DNA from: an uncultured Bacilli bacterium
Lineage (GTDB): Bacteria > Bacillota_I > Bacilli_A > RF39 > UBA660
DNA: 28,106 nucleotides
NCBI GenBank assembly: GCA_934102255.1
Contig: CAKOSN010000026.1
Coordinates: 1-28,106 of the forward strand
Reading direction: 5' to 3'
Of this stretch, positions 14,775-22,793 are shown piece by piece. Under the pieces are notes generated by a model. That model did not search any database and was not told the origin of the DNA. It worked only from the letters and a program-made list of their open reading frames with translations. The stretch's first letter is position 1, and the number at the start of each line of letters is the position of its first letter. The translations under genes were made by a program, and so were the position numbers.

Positions 14775-16809
14775 ATTGTCGCTTAAAAATATAAGCAAAA
14801 GTATTAAAGACTATGCAATTTATTTTTTTACGATTGTTCTAGGAGTTGCTATCTTTTATGTTTTTAATGCTATTGATGACCAAACTGTTATGATGAATTT
14901 ATCAACATCTACTTCCGAAGTAATTAAGTTAATGACGAATATTTTATCGGGAGTTAGTGTTTTTGTTTCCTTTATTTTAGCTTTTTTAATTATTTATGCT
15001 AGTCGCTTTTTAATTAAAAGAAGAAATAAGGAGTTTGGAATTTATCTTACTTTAGGAATGAGTAAAAGAAAAATATCTTTAGTCTTATTTTTAGAAACTT
15101 TAAGTATAGGCATTTTATCTTTAGGAGTAGGTCTGGGCTTAGGATTTCTTTTATCACAGTTAATGAGTATTGTGGTTGCTAACAGCTTCGATGCTAATTT
15201 GACAAAATTTCGCTTTGTTTTTTCTAAAAGTGCTTGTATAAAGACTTTGATTTACTTTAGTATTATGTATTTTCTAGTGATGATATTTAATACCATAAGT
15301 GTTAGTAAATGTAAATTAATTGATCTAATAAACTCTTCAAAAACATCTGAACAAGTTAAATTAAAAAATCCTTATGTATGTACAATCGTGTTTATAATTT
15401 CTTGTATAGCTTTAGGATATGCCTATTATCTAGTTACGGGTGGGGTAAGCCAGATGAGTAATGTCGATAAGATATTTCTACCGATAGGTCTAGGTTGTGT
15501 TTCTACATTTTTCATTTTTTGGTCATTATCCGGTTTACTTTTAAAAATATTTATGAGTATGAAAGGTGTTTACTATAAGGGATTAAATAGTTTTACTTTA
15601 AGACAGTTTTCCAGCAAAATAAATACTAATGTTTTTTCGATGACTATTATATGTTTAATGTTATTTATAACAATCTGTGTTTTATCGAGTAGTTTATCTA
15701 TGAAGATAGCAATGAGTAATAATCTAAAAAAGTTAGCGCCTGCTGATATTCAGATAGGTAAATTTATTAATGTAGATGATGAATATTATAATGAAGAACA
15801 AGTTAAAGATTCAGGGATTTCGATTGCATCTACTTTAGAAAATTTAGGTTATGATATTAATAGTAATCTAAAAGATGTTGTCGAAGTTGGCATTTACAGG
15901 ACGGACTCTGTTACTTTAAAAGATACAATAGGTAGTTTTTATGATATAGCAAAAGATAAATATCCTTTAATGATGTATGAAAGATTAGAGAAACTAGTTA
16001 AAATAAGTGATTATAATAAAATAGCTAAACTATTTAATTTTGCAGAGCAAACTCTAGATAATGATGAGTACTTAGTTGTTATTAACTATGCTGAATATAA
16101 GGTATTTAGAAGTGCTGGTTTAAAGGCTAATACTGTTTTAAATATAAATGGTAAGAGTTATTATCCCAAGTATGATAATTATATTGAAGGTTTTATTGCG
16201 ATGAATGCTACTTATTCAAATATGGGCTTTATAGTTGTACCTGATGATGCTCTTTTAGAGTCGCAAAAAGAGTATGCTTATTTGACGGCTAACTATAATA
16301 CAGAAAGCAAAGATGAAAAGATAAAGAAGGAGGAAGAGTTAAGAAAACTTTGTAAAGAAAATGAGGCTACTACTGTGATTGACTTTGATTCTAAAATGAC
16401 AATCCATGAAAATAGTATTAATTTAGGAGCCATGGTAACTTTTATTGGCTTATATTTAGGTTTAATCTTTTTAATAAGTTGTGCTGCTATTTTGGCTTTG
16501 AAAGAATTATCAGAGTCTAGTGATAATGTTAAAAAATTTCAAATGCTAAGAAAAATTGGTGTTGATGAAAAGGAAATAAATAAAGCTTTGTTTAAGCAAA
16601 TCGGTATTTTCTTTATGTTTCCTTTAGTAATTGCTATTATCCATTCTATCTTTGGTATTAAGTTTTGTAGCTTTATATTAAGTGCCTTTGGTGGGGAAAC
16701 TTTGTTATCTTCGATAAGTAGTGTTGCTATCTTTATAATAATTATTTATGGTGGTTACTTCTTAATGACTTATATATGTAGTAAGAATATTATTAAAGAT
16801 AATAGATAG
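14764..16809 (+). CDS. ABC transporter permease, BceB-like
   Basis: A 681-residue permease with about ten helices: near 18-38, 57-80, 105-135, 155-175, 202-225, 234-256, 285-310, then a large outside domain (about 315-540) between helices seven and eight, then three more to the end. This 7+3 layout with a ~200-residue extracellular domain defines BceB-type permeases. FtsX-like loops are present: KEFGIYLTLGMSKRKI in the first half and KFQMLRKIGVDEKEI in the second. Family role: frees wall-precursor targets from peptide antibiotics and signals drug load to the kinase. GGAGG precedes the ATG inside the end of the ATPase gene. Which drug it handles cannot be read from sequence. Confidence 0.92.
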   Translation: MLCKLSLKNISKSIKDYAIYFFTIVLGVAIFYVFNAIDDQTVMMNLSTSTSEVIKLMTNILSGVSVFVSFILAFLIIYASRFLIKRRNKEFGIYLTLGMSKRKISLVLFLETLSIGILSLGVGLGLGFLLSQLMSIVVANSFDANLTKFRFVFSKSACIKTLIYFSIMYFLVMIFNTISVSKCKLIDLINSSKTSEQVKLKNPYVCTIVFIISCIALGYAYYLVTGGVSQMSNVDKIFLPIGLGCVSTFFIFWSLSGLLLKIFMSMKGVYYKGLNSFTLRQFSSKINTNVFSMTIICLMLFITICVLSSSLSMKIAMSNNLKKLAPADIQIGKFINVDDEYYNEEQVKDSGISIASTLENLGYDINSNLKDVVEVGIYRTDSVTLKDTIGSFYDIAKDKYPLMMYERLEKLVKISDYNKIAKLFNFAEQTLDNDEYLVVINYAEYKVFRSAGLKANTVLNINGKSYYPKYDNYIEGFIAMNATYSNMGFIVVPDDALLESQKEYAYLTANYNTESKDEKIKKEEELRKLCKENEATTVIDFDSKMTIHENSINLGAMVTFIGLYLGLIFLISCAAILALKELSESSDNVKKFQMLRKIGVDEKEINKALFKQIGIFFMFPLVIAIIHSIFGIKFCSFILSAFGGETLLSSISSVAIFIIIIYGGYFLMTYICSKNIIKDNR

Positions 16810-16841
16810 AAATTTATGAATTTTATGACTTATTTGAAAAT

Positions 16842-16869
16842 TTGACTTTTTGTAAAAAGAATGTACAAT
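16842..16869 (+). promoter_or_regulatory. Promoter TTGACT-16-TACAAT
   Basis: TTGACT (16842-16847) and TACAAT (16864-16869), 16 bp apart. The -10 box overlaps an in-frame ATG at 16861, which shows that this ATG cannot be the start of the following gene. Confidence 0.6.
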
Positions 16870-16893
16870 ACCTTTTCAAAAGAGGTGTTTATG

Positions 16894-18136
16894 ATGATAG
16901 AAGAAATAAGAAAATGCTTTGATAGAATAATTTATAAAGGTCCGGTAAAAACAGCAAAATCGAAGCATCCATTAAGATGTAATACTGGTAGTTACTTTTT
17001 GGACATTTATCAAAACAAGGACAAGATTGGATGCGTAAATGGTACTTTTGTAATAACTATGTATGCAGTAAATGATGTAGTTGTTTTTCAAAATCCTAGT
17101 TTTTGGGAATGTTTAAGTAAATTACCTAGTAACGTTAAAATTGTTTTATGGGTACAAAATGACAAAATAAATATTCAAAATATCATTGATGCTTTAAGTT
17201 CTAATAAATCTAATGTAAACTTTATTATCAATTTAGGTGGTTATTCTTTTTCTCAATATTCTAAAATTGATTTAAGTTCTTTGCTAGTAATGTTAAAATT
17301 GATACTAGTTCGAATTTAATTCCTTATACTGATTATTCTCATTTTGATAGTTGGCTTGTTAATAAATCTAAAGAAGATTTTATGAAAATCTATCCTTTTT
17401 TAACTCCAGAAGAACAAAGAAGAGCCTTGAAATATAGAAAAATAATAGCAACTTTTTTAAAAGAAAATCCGGGAGTAACCGAATTGAATCCCTATGAAAA
17501 ATGTGAAAAAGTATTTGATTGGGTAAGAAAAAAACAGAATTTGCTCCTGATGATTGGGGTAATCCATGCTATGCTGATCCAATTTCGACGTTTGAAAGTG
17601 GAGTTGGAGTTTGTACCGGTCGTTCAAGATTAATTAAGCTATTGCTTAATAACTATTATATGCAAGTACCTTGCTATACAATAGATGGTAGGGCTTGTAA
17701 CATGGGCCATGAATGGAATGAAGTCTGGATATCTGATAAAGAACATTTTTATTACGATATAAATTTTGGAGTAAGAAGATTATATCAAGTGCCTAGTGGT
17801 CATACTGTTGATGATGTAAAATCTGATTTAGATATTTCCTGCGAAAAAGAAATTGGTTTGTATTCTAGAAAATGTCAAAGACAGTTGCACATTTCTAGAC
17901 CGTTACCAAAAAGACAAAAGAATGTGACTAATGGTGAAGTTTCTCGTAGACCATTACCACCTAGAAACAATAGCGGATTACAAGAAACTCGTAGGCCACT
18001 ACCACCAAGAAATAGTGCTTCCAATGTTCAAAATACAGAACGCCGTCCATTGCCACCTAGAAATCTTGATACTTCTAAGCAAAGGACGCGAAGACTTATG
18101 AAAAGTATTTATGATAGTCATGACAATAAAAAATAA
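16894..18136 (+). pseudogene. Transglutaminase-like protein, broken by two single-base frameshifts
   Basis: Three consecutive frames join into one protein. The ATG at 16894 is six bases after AGAGGTG. Frame 1 ends falsely at 17319. Restoring one T at the TTT run 17280-17282 continues as SSFASNVKID... in a second frame. Restoring one A at the A7 run 17528-17534 continues as WVRKKTEFAPDDWGNP in the third. The repaired gene is exactly 415 codons (414 residues). The second half is a transglutaminase/papain-like core: Cys in GVCTGRSRLIKLL, His in GHEWNEVW, Asp in YYDINFG. The N-terminal ~150 residues are unassigned, with no signal peptide. The tail (from 17894) repeats RRPLPPRN. Frameshift cause open: true decay, an assembly error at homopolymers, or, for A AAA AAA only, -1 slippage. 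Confidence 0.78.
17894..18064 (+). repeat. Four copies of an R-P-L-P-P-R-N peptide motif
   Basis: One degenerate copy (SRPLPKRQ at 17894) and three exact RRPLPPRN copies (17945-17968, 17990-18013, 18041-18064), spaced 17, 15 and 17 residues apart by linkers of unrelated sequence. The three exact copies use different synonymous codons (for example CGT-AGA, CGT-AGG, CGC-CGT), so the peptide, not the DNA, has been kept. Confidence 0.85.
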
Positions 18137-18144
18137 AGAAAGGA

Positions 18145-18172
18145 TAAGAACTACTAGTTAAGGTAGTTCTTA
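18145..18172 (+). terminator. Perfect hairpin between the transglutaminase-like and VanZ genes
   Basis: TAAGAACTAC (18145-18154) pairs perfectly with GTAGTTCTTA (18163-18172), loop TAGTTAAG. Only a weak T tract (TTTT at 18175-18178) follows, so it may be a terminator or a leader structure for the next gene, which starts at 18181. Confidence 0.5.
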
Positions 18173-18180
18173 AATTTTAT

Positions 18181-19293
18181 ATGATATATTTAACAACTTT
18201 TAAAACGGCATTTTTGTTATTTCCAATAGTAGCATTTTTAATTACAATTCCTTTTATGCTTATAGAGTATCATAAGTATGGCTCAATAAATAAACTAAGG
18301 GTTCTAATTATTTATTCGTTTATTCTTTATTTAATGACGATTTATTTTTTAGTAATACTACCACTTCCTAGTAATGAATATGTAGCTAGTCTAACTACTC
18401 CTAAGTATCAGTTAATTCCTTTTAAGTTTGCATATGATTTTATTAAAGAAACTCCGCTTGTTTGGAACGAGCCGTCAACTTATCTTTTGGCTTTGAAAGA
18501 CGCAAGCTTTTATACAGTTATTTTTAATATTTTTATGACTATACCTTTCGGAATGTATTTGCGTTATTATTTTGAATGTGATTATAAAAAGACTTTAAAA
18601 TATAGTTTCCTTTTATCACTGTTCTTTGAACTAACGCAAGCTACAGGACTTTACTTTATTTATTCTAGACCTTATCGTTTATTTGATGTTGATGATTTAA
18701 TGATGAATACTCTAGGAGGCGTAATTGGTTGTTTTATAATGAGTAAAATTAAGTTTTTACCGACTAGAACTGATATAGATAGAAAGACTAGAAAAGCTGC
18801 TAGGGTAGTGTCTGGCTTAAGAAGAATTACTTTATTTTGTATAGATTTAGTTATTTATTTAATTTTACTAGGGATATTTTATATTATTTGTTTTAAAATG
18901 AAACTAGATAAAATGTTTGAGAGTGTTGGTGCAGTAGTTATTTTCTTTCTTTATTATTCATTAATACCATATTTTAGAAATGGTAAGACTTTGGGGAGTG
19001 GTTTTGTTAATGTACGATTTGCTTTTCAAAATAAGAAATTACTAAGATTAATAGTTAAATCTATATGTGAATTTGGATATTATTTTTATTTACCAAGTGG
19101 TATACTTTATGGTCTTTTTAAGATATTAAGTTATTTTCATATAGATATTTTGTATAAATTTATTATTGCTTTTGTAATTATTATAATTATGTTAAAAGTA
19201 TATATTAGTAATTTAGTAAGACTTTTAAAAAATCATCAAATGTTTTATGATAAGATTTCTAAAGTAGAATTTGTTAGTACGATAGATGAATGA
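18181..19293 (+). CDS. VanZ-like and RDD-domain membrane protein
   Basis: A 370-residue membrane protein with two known modules. Residues 8-195 are VanZ-like: helices with IYFLVILPLP, NIFMTIPFGMYLRY, LLSLFFELTQATG, and DVDDLMMNTLGGVIGCF, the characteristic V-D-D-x-x-x-N-T-x-G motif. Residues 212-340 are an RDD family domain (RRITLFCIDLVIY, then YSLIPYFRNGKTLGSGFVNVRF). VanZ-RDD fusions are common in Firmicutes. VanZ itself gives low teicoplanin resistance; the general role is unknown. The start has no clear ribosome site: the only AAGG is in the loop of the hairpin just upstream, 17 bases away. No later Met fits, since VanZ helix 1 starts at once. Ends in TGA. Confidence 0.85.
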   Translation: MIYLTTFKTAFLLFPIVAFLITIPFMLIEYHKYGSINKLRVLIIYSFILYLMTIYFLVILPLPSNEYVASLTTPKYQLIPFKFAYDFIKETPLVWNEPSTYLLALKDASFYTVIFNIFMTIPFGMYLRYYFECDYKKTLKYSFLLSLFFELTQATGLYFIYSRPYRLFDVDDLMMNTLGGVIGCFIMSKIKFLPTRTDIDRKTRKAARVVSGLRRITLFCIDLVIYLILLGIFYIICFKMKLDKMFESVGAVVIFFLYYSLIPYFRNGKTLGSGFVNVRFAFQNKKLLRLIVKSICEFGYYFYLPSGILYGLFKILSYFHIDILYKFIIAFVIIIIMLKVYISNLVRLLKNHQMFYDKISKVEFVSTIDE

Positions 19294-19323
19294 TATAATT
19301 ATTTTGTTAGGAGTCGTGTAACT

Positions 19324-19845
19324 ATGTTTAAAGGAAGAATAGATTTTGATAAAACTCCAGAAAATATAATAAAGTATATTGATACTTTAGGAGTAAAATA
19401 TCATATTTATAGAAAAGGTGATACGAAAGAATATGATTATTTAGATGATAACTCATTTTGTATTACAATAGAAAATCCTTATAAAAGCGATGAAAAAATG
19501 TATCTTGATTTATATAACGAAGAAGAAGAATATATTTTATCTTATTATAAGTGGCATCGTCATTATGGTAATTTTGCCGATAGTCTTAATTACTTATTTG
19601 ATGATATTAAAGGTATTTTAGAAAATAGAAAATGTACGGTTATTACCAATAGTAAAAAGAGGTGGCTTACTAGTTGTTTAGAAGAAACTCCTTGTGATAA
19701 AAATTATAATTATCGTAAAAATATTGATAAACTGCCTAAAGAATTTATTGAAGAAATTGATACTTTAGGAGGAAATGTTGAGTTTTATTATTGGAATGTG
19801 GCTGATAATTTTGAAATAGAAGTGCCAATCAATATAAAGAAGTAA
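19324..19845 (+). CDS. Uncharacterised soluble protein (173 aa)
   Basis: It starts 30 bp after the VanZ-RDD gene with TTAGGAG about ten bases upstream, so probably the same operon. Soluble and acidic, rich in Tyr/Asp/Asn. Two halves carry similar phrases: ...PENIIKYIDTLGVKYHIYRKG near the start and ...PKEFIEEIDTLGGNVEFYYWNV near the end, which may be an internal duplication of about 25 residues. Three Cys in the middle (CTVITN, SCLEETPCD). I do not recognise a family and assign no function. Confidence 0.7.
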   Translation: MFKGRIDFDKTPENIIKYIDTLGVKYHIYRKGDTKEYDYLDDNSFCITIENPYKSDEKMYLDLYNEEEEYILSYYKWHRHYGNFADSLNYLFDDIKGILENRKCTVITNSKKRWLTSCLEETPCDKNYNYRKNIDKLPKEFIEEIDTLGGNVEFYYWNVADNFEIEVPINIKK

Positions 19846-19898
19846 ATAAATATTATTTCTAAAATTACCCTGAATCTTACTAAAAATATACCATATTA

Positions 19899-19907
19899 TG
19901 ATATAAT
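19899..19907 (+). promoter_or_regulatory. Extended -10 promoter of the Fic gene
   Basis: TGaTATAAT is a perfect extended -10 box (TATAAT 19902-19907), 23 bp before the ATG. The -35 region is poor, which is usual for extended -10 promoters. Confidence 0.55.
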
Positions 19908-19929
19908 ATTATTGCGAGAGGTAAAAAGT

Positions 19930-20535
19930 ATGCTAAAAAACAAATTAAATATAACAGATGAAATTGAGCTTTCAAAAACAGAAGAAAAGATTACAAAATT
20001 AAAAGCTTTAGACCTTTATGATAGTGGTAAAATTAATAACATTGAAGTTGGTACTTTTAAAGGTTTAGCCGAGATACATAAGTACTTGTTTGATGATATT
20101 TATGATTTTGCTGGAAAAATAAGAACTGTAAATATAGCTAAAGGCAATTTTCGCTTTGCTTCTGTTTTATATTTAAAAGATATTTTGAAGACAATAGATG
20201 AAATGCCTGAAGATAACTATGATAATATTATTAAAAAATATGTGGAGATGAATGTTGCACACCCTTTTCGCGAAGGCAACGGTCGCAGCACCCGTATTTG
20301 GTTAGATTTAATTTTGAAGAAAAATTTAGGATTGGTTGTAGATTGGAGTAAAGTAGAAAAACAAGATTATTTATTGGCTATGGAAAGAAGTCCGATTAAA
20401 GATACAGAAATTAATTATTTATTAAAAAATGCTTTAACAGATAAAATTAATGATAGAAATGTCTATATGAAAGGCATAGATGTCAGTTATGCTTATGAAG
20501 GTTATGCAACTTATAAATTAGAAGATGTCATTTAA
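19930..20535 (+). CDS. fic: Fic-domain AMP-transferase, class III (C-terminal inhibitory helix)
   Basis: A 201-residue protein. The ATG at 19930 is eight bases after GAGAGG; a TTG at 19912 lies before the ribosome site and is rejected. The Fic core carries an intact HPFREGNGRSTR (111-122), matching HPFx[D/E]GNGRxxR: catalytic His111, metal-binding Glu115, and Arg119 and Arg122 for ATP phosphates. The flap region has VNIAKGNFRFA (67-77). The C-terminal helix has SYAYEG (186-191), matching the inhibitory motif [S/T]xxxE[G/N]. Length and order match class III Fic proteins such as the Neisseria enzyme, which inhibits itself and is released by autoAMPylation or dilution. No separate antitoxin gene is adjacent, as expected. 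Target protein unknown. Confidence 0.92.
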   Translation: MLKNKLNITDEIELSKTEEKITKLKALDLYDSGKINNIEVGTFKGLAEIHKYLFDDIYDFAGKIRTVNIAKGNFRFASVLYLKDILKTIDEMPEDNYDNIIKKYVEMNVAHPFREGNGRSTRIWLDLILKKNLGLVVDWSKVEKQDYLLAMERSPIKDTEINYLLKNALTDKINDRNVYMKGIDVSYAYEGYATYKLEDVI

Positions 20536-20562
20536 TTAGTTTTTAATTAAGTGACTTTTTTT
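20527..20562 (+). terminator. Strong Rho-independent terminator overlapping the fic stop codon
   Basis: GTCATTTAATTA (20527-20538) pairs with TAATTAAGTGAC (20544-20555) with one G-U wobble, loop GTTTT, then T7 (20556-20562). The TAA stop (20533-20535) lies in the left arm. Confidence 0.85.
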
Positions 20563-20616
20563 ATGTTAAAAAAGCAAACTAAACTAACAGTAGAGTTTAA
20601 AAATATTATTTTATAG

Positions 20617-20622
20617 TATAAT
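20617..20622 (+). promoter_or_regulatory. -10 box before the XRE/sensor gene pair
   Basis: TATAAT at 20617-20622, 19 bp before the ATG at 20642; a TTTAAA lies 15 bp upstream as a weak -35. The box overlaps an in-frame ATG at 20621, which excludes that longer start. Confidence 0.45.
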
Positions 20623-20641
20623 GTTTCTAGGAGTGCGAGTT

Positions 20642-21682
20642 ATGGATAATAATTTAATAGGCAAATTTATTGCTGAAAAAAGAAAAGGAAAAAATCTAAC
20701 CCAACAACAACTAGGAAAAATATTATATGTAACAGATAAGGCGGTTAGTAAGTGGGAGCGAGGCTTGAGTCTTCCAGATATAACAATCTTAGAAAAATTA
20801 GCGAAAGCCTTAGATACAGATATTTATAGTATCTTACAAATAAAGAAGGAAAATAATATTAATGTTGAAGAAATATTAAAACAAGAAAAAAATAAAATTA
20901 AAAAACAAGTTATAAAAAAATTACTTTTAAGTTCAGTTCCTATAGTTATTATTTTAATCATAACTCTTTTTAAATTAATTCCTTTTGGTTATGATGTTGT
21001 TCCTTTAAGATATAATCACTTTGAAGATAAATTAATAAGATTAGGGGTACCTAAATTTTCCTTTCTAATAAAAAATAATGATACTAACTATTCTTTAAAA
21101 AATTTAAGAGGAAGAAATGTTTTAATTAATGAACAGAAAAACTTTTTGAATACTTTAAGTACTTTAACGTGCAATAATACCAATTATTATTATGATACTG
21201 ATGCGGATATTACCATAATTGATTATAGTGTAAGGAAAAAATTTATTTATAATACTATTTCTTATACTGTTTATGATGGTAATTATTGTAATGCTAAAGA
21301 AATAGAAGAGTATACTGATAAGATTGGAAATGTTTTTACTTTTAAAGTCTTAGATGCTCTAGATAGTGATTTAGAAGTATACTTTTTACCGGATGTTAAA
21401 AAAGGTAAAACTAAAAATGAATGGACGGCTAGTTTAAAAGTATATTATGAAATTGATAAAATTAAACATAAATATATAACTTTAGAAGATTCTAGCGGAA
21501 AGTTTGAAATTCAAAATGAAGAACTAATTTATTATCGTACTAAGATTAATGAGGAGAGTAAGGATATTAAAATACCTAATGTTTCTAATTTTGTTATCAA
21601 AAATAAAAAGTTGATTTTAAAAGATAATTATTTAAGTGATTATGAACAAAGTATAGTTCTTAAAGAGGCTAGTCATGAGTAA
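20642..21682 (+). CDS. XRE-family regulator with membrane helix and extracytoplasmic domain
   Basis: A 346-residue protein; ATG eight bases after AGGAG. HTH domain (about 6-62): IAEKRKGKNLTQQQLGKILYV and KAVSKWERGLSLPD. A charged linker follows, rich in Lys/Glu/Asn. One membrane helix (about 93-113: LLLSSVPIVIILIITLF) puts the last 230 residues outside. That domain has no motif I know; it contains few cysteines (TCNN, YCNA). The build resembles transmembrane one-component regulators (ToxR/BlrA-like in layout, not in family), in which an outside signal controls DNA binding. The next gene overlaps it by eight bases (start in ...CATGAGTAAG), so both are translated together and may sense together. 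Confidence 0.85.
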   Translation: MDNNLIGKFIAEKRKGKNLTQQQLGKILYVTDKAVSKWERGLSLPDITILEKLAKALDTDIYSILQIKKENNINVEEILKQEKNKIKKQVIKKLLLSSVPIVIILIITLFKLIPFGYDVVPLRYNHFEDKLIRLGVPKFSFLIKNNDTNYSLKNLRGRNVLINEQKNFLNTLSTLTCNNTNYYYDTDADITIIDYSVRKKFIYNTISYTVYDGNYCNAKEIEEYTDKIGNVFTFKVLDALDSDLEVYFLPDVKKGKTKNEWTASLKVYYEIDKIKHKYITLEDSSGKFEIQNEELIYYRTKINEESKDIKIPNVSNFVIKNKKLILKDNYLSDYEQSIVLKEASHE

Positions 21683-22793
21683 GTTAATTCTTAAATTAAA
21701 ACAAAATATTTTTCTAACAACAGGTCTATTTATAATTTTTAATATTATTTTAAGTTTTATTCTTTATTTATTTAATATCCGTTTTCAGATGTGGGTAATT
21801 AATGTTATTATGCTTTTATCTTTAATTGGTATAAGTATTGGCATTATAAAAAATATTCGTAATAAAACTTGGTGGGAAAGAATTAATATTATATGTTGCT
21901 TATTGTGTTTTTTTCTGTTTATAGTTTTGTTAGTTGTATTTATGCCATTTATAAGTATTATTGCTCTTTCTAAGATTCCTACGGAGCATATTGTTACTGT
22001 AGATAATAAAAAATATGTAGCTGTTATCAATACTTTTATTAAATATGTTGATGTTAATTATTATAATTATTATGGTCCTTTCTTAATGGGAACTAAAGTT
22101 AAAATATATGGAAATTTTGGAAAAATTACTAGTGATCCATATCTTAGTAATGAAGATTCTTTAGAAGTTTATTATACTTATTATGATGATAGCGGGATAG
22201 TTGTAGCAAGAGCTAGAGATGTCTTAAAGAAGGATAAAAAAGGAAAGTTAATTAGTACTGATAGAACAGATATTTCTAACTTTGATAATTCATATAATGA
22301 AAGTGATTACTATTTATTACCTGAAGAGGCAGAGGTATTATATGAGAAGAAATTTGATAAAACGGTTTTAAGATTTGTTAAATTTGATAATGCTTTAGGA
22401 CAAAAATTACTGGTAAAAGTTGTAAAAAGTATGGACGGTGGTAAAAACTTTTATTATATAACTGATGGTAGTATTCAAGTACAAAGTGATGCAAGATATG
22501 AATTTTTAACTAGAGATTTAGGATTTGCTTCTTATGATAAAATCTATTTTGATGGACGAGTTGGTGGTTTAAAAGTTACAAGTGATGGTGGTAAAACTTT
22601 TTATAATGCTAATTTTATTTATAAGAATACCGATGTTGAATTTATTACGATTGAAGATTTACCTTATTATGAAGAAGATACATTAAAAATTAGATGTTCT
22701 GTTTACGTAGAAAAAAACGATAGTAGTGGTTATGAAGATAAAGAGCTTATTTTTATAAGCAAAGATAAGGGATTAAATTGGCAGTTGCAATGA
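21675..22793 (+). CDS. Membrane protein with BNR-like outside domain, coupled to XRE sensor
   Basis: A 372-residue protein overlapping the upstream regulator gene by eight bases. Three helices lie near 11-33, 40-58 and 70-97, then an outside domain of about 270 residues. That domain has sequences like BNR/Asp-box repeats (S-x-D-x-G-x-x-W): SMDGGKNFYYI, TSDGGKTFYNA and, at the very end, SKDKGLNWQLQ. Asp boxes occur in beta-propellers such as sialidases, but only three are visible and no sialidase active-site residues, so a partial propeller or similar beta fold used for recognition is more likely. I infer a partner or target of the regulator. Ends in TGA. Confidence 0.78.
   Translation: MSKLILKLKQNIFLTTGLFIIFNIILSFILYLFNIRFQMWVINVIMLLSLIGISIGIIKNIRNKTWWERINIICCLLCFFLFIVLLVVFMPFISIIALSKIPTEHIVTVDNKKYVAVINTFIKYVDVNYYNYYGPFLMGTKVKIYGNFGKITSDPYLSNEDSLEVYYTYYDDSGIVVARARDVLKKDKKGKLISTDRTDISNFDNSYNESDYYLLPEEAEVLYEKKFDKTVLRFVKFDNALGQKLLVKVVKSMDGGKNFYYITDGSIQVQSDARYEFLTRDLGFASYDKIYFDGRVGGLKVTSDGGKTFYNANFIYKNTDVEFITIEDLPYYEEDTLKIRCSVYVEKNDSSGYEDKELIFISKDKGLNWQLQ

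Noticed and set aside
16861..16863. ATG as start of the transglutaminase-like gene
   Set aside because: It overlaps the -10 box (16864-16869) of the gene's own promoter, so it is not transcribed in full; the ATG at 16894 has the ribosome site.
17528..17534. Programmed -1 frameshifting as the full explanation of the split gene
   Set aside because: It could explain this site but not the second shift at 17280-17282, so loss of bases (real or technical) is the simpler view of the whole gene.
21785..22030. 81-codon - strand frame opposite the three-helix membrane protein
   Set aside because: Antisense to strongly hydrophobic codons; no promoter or ribosome site.
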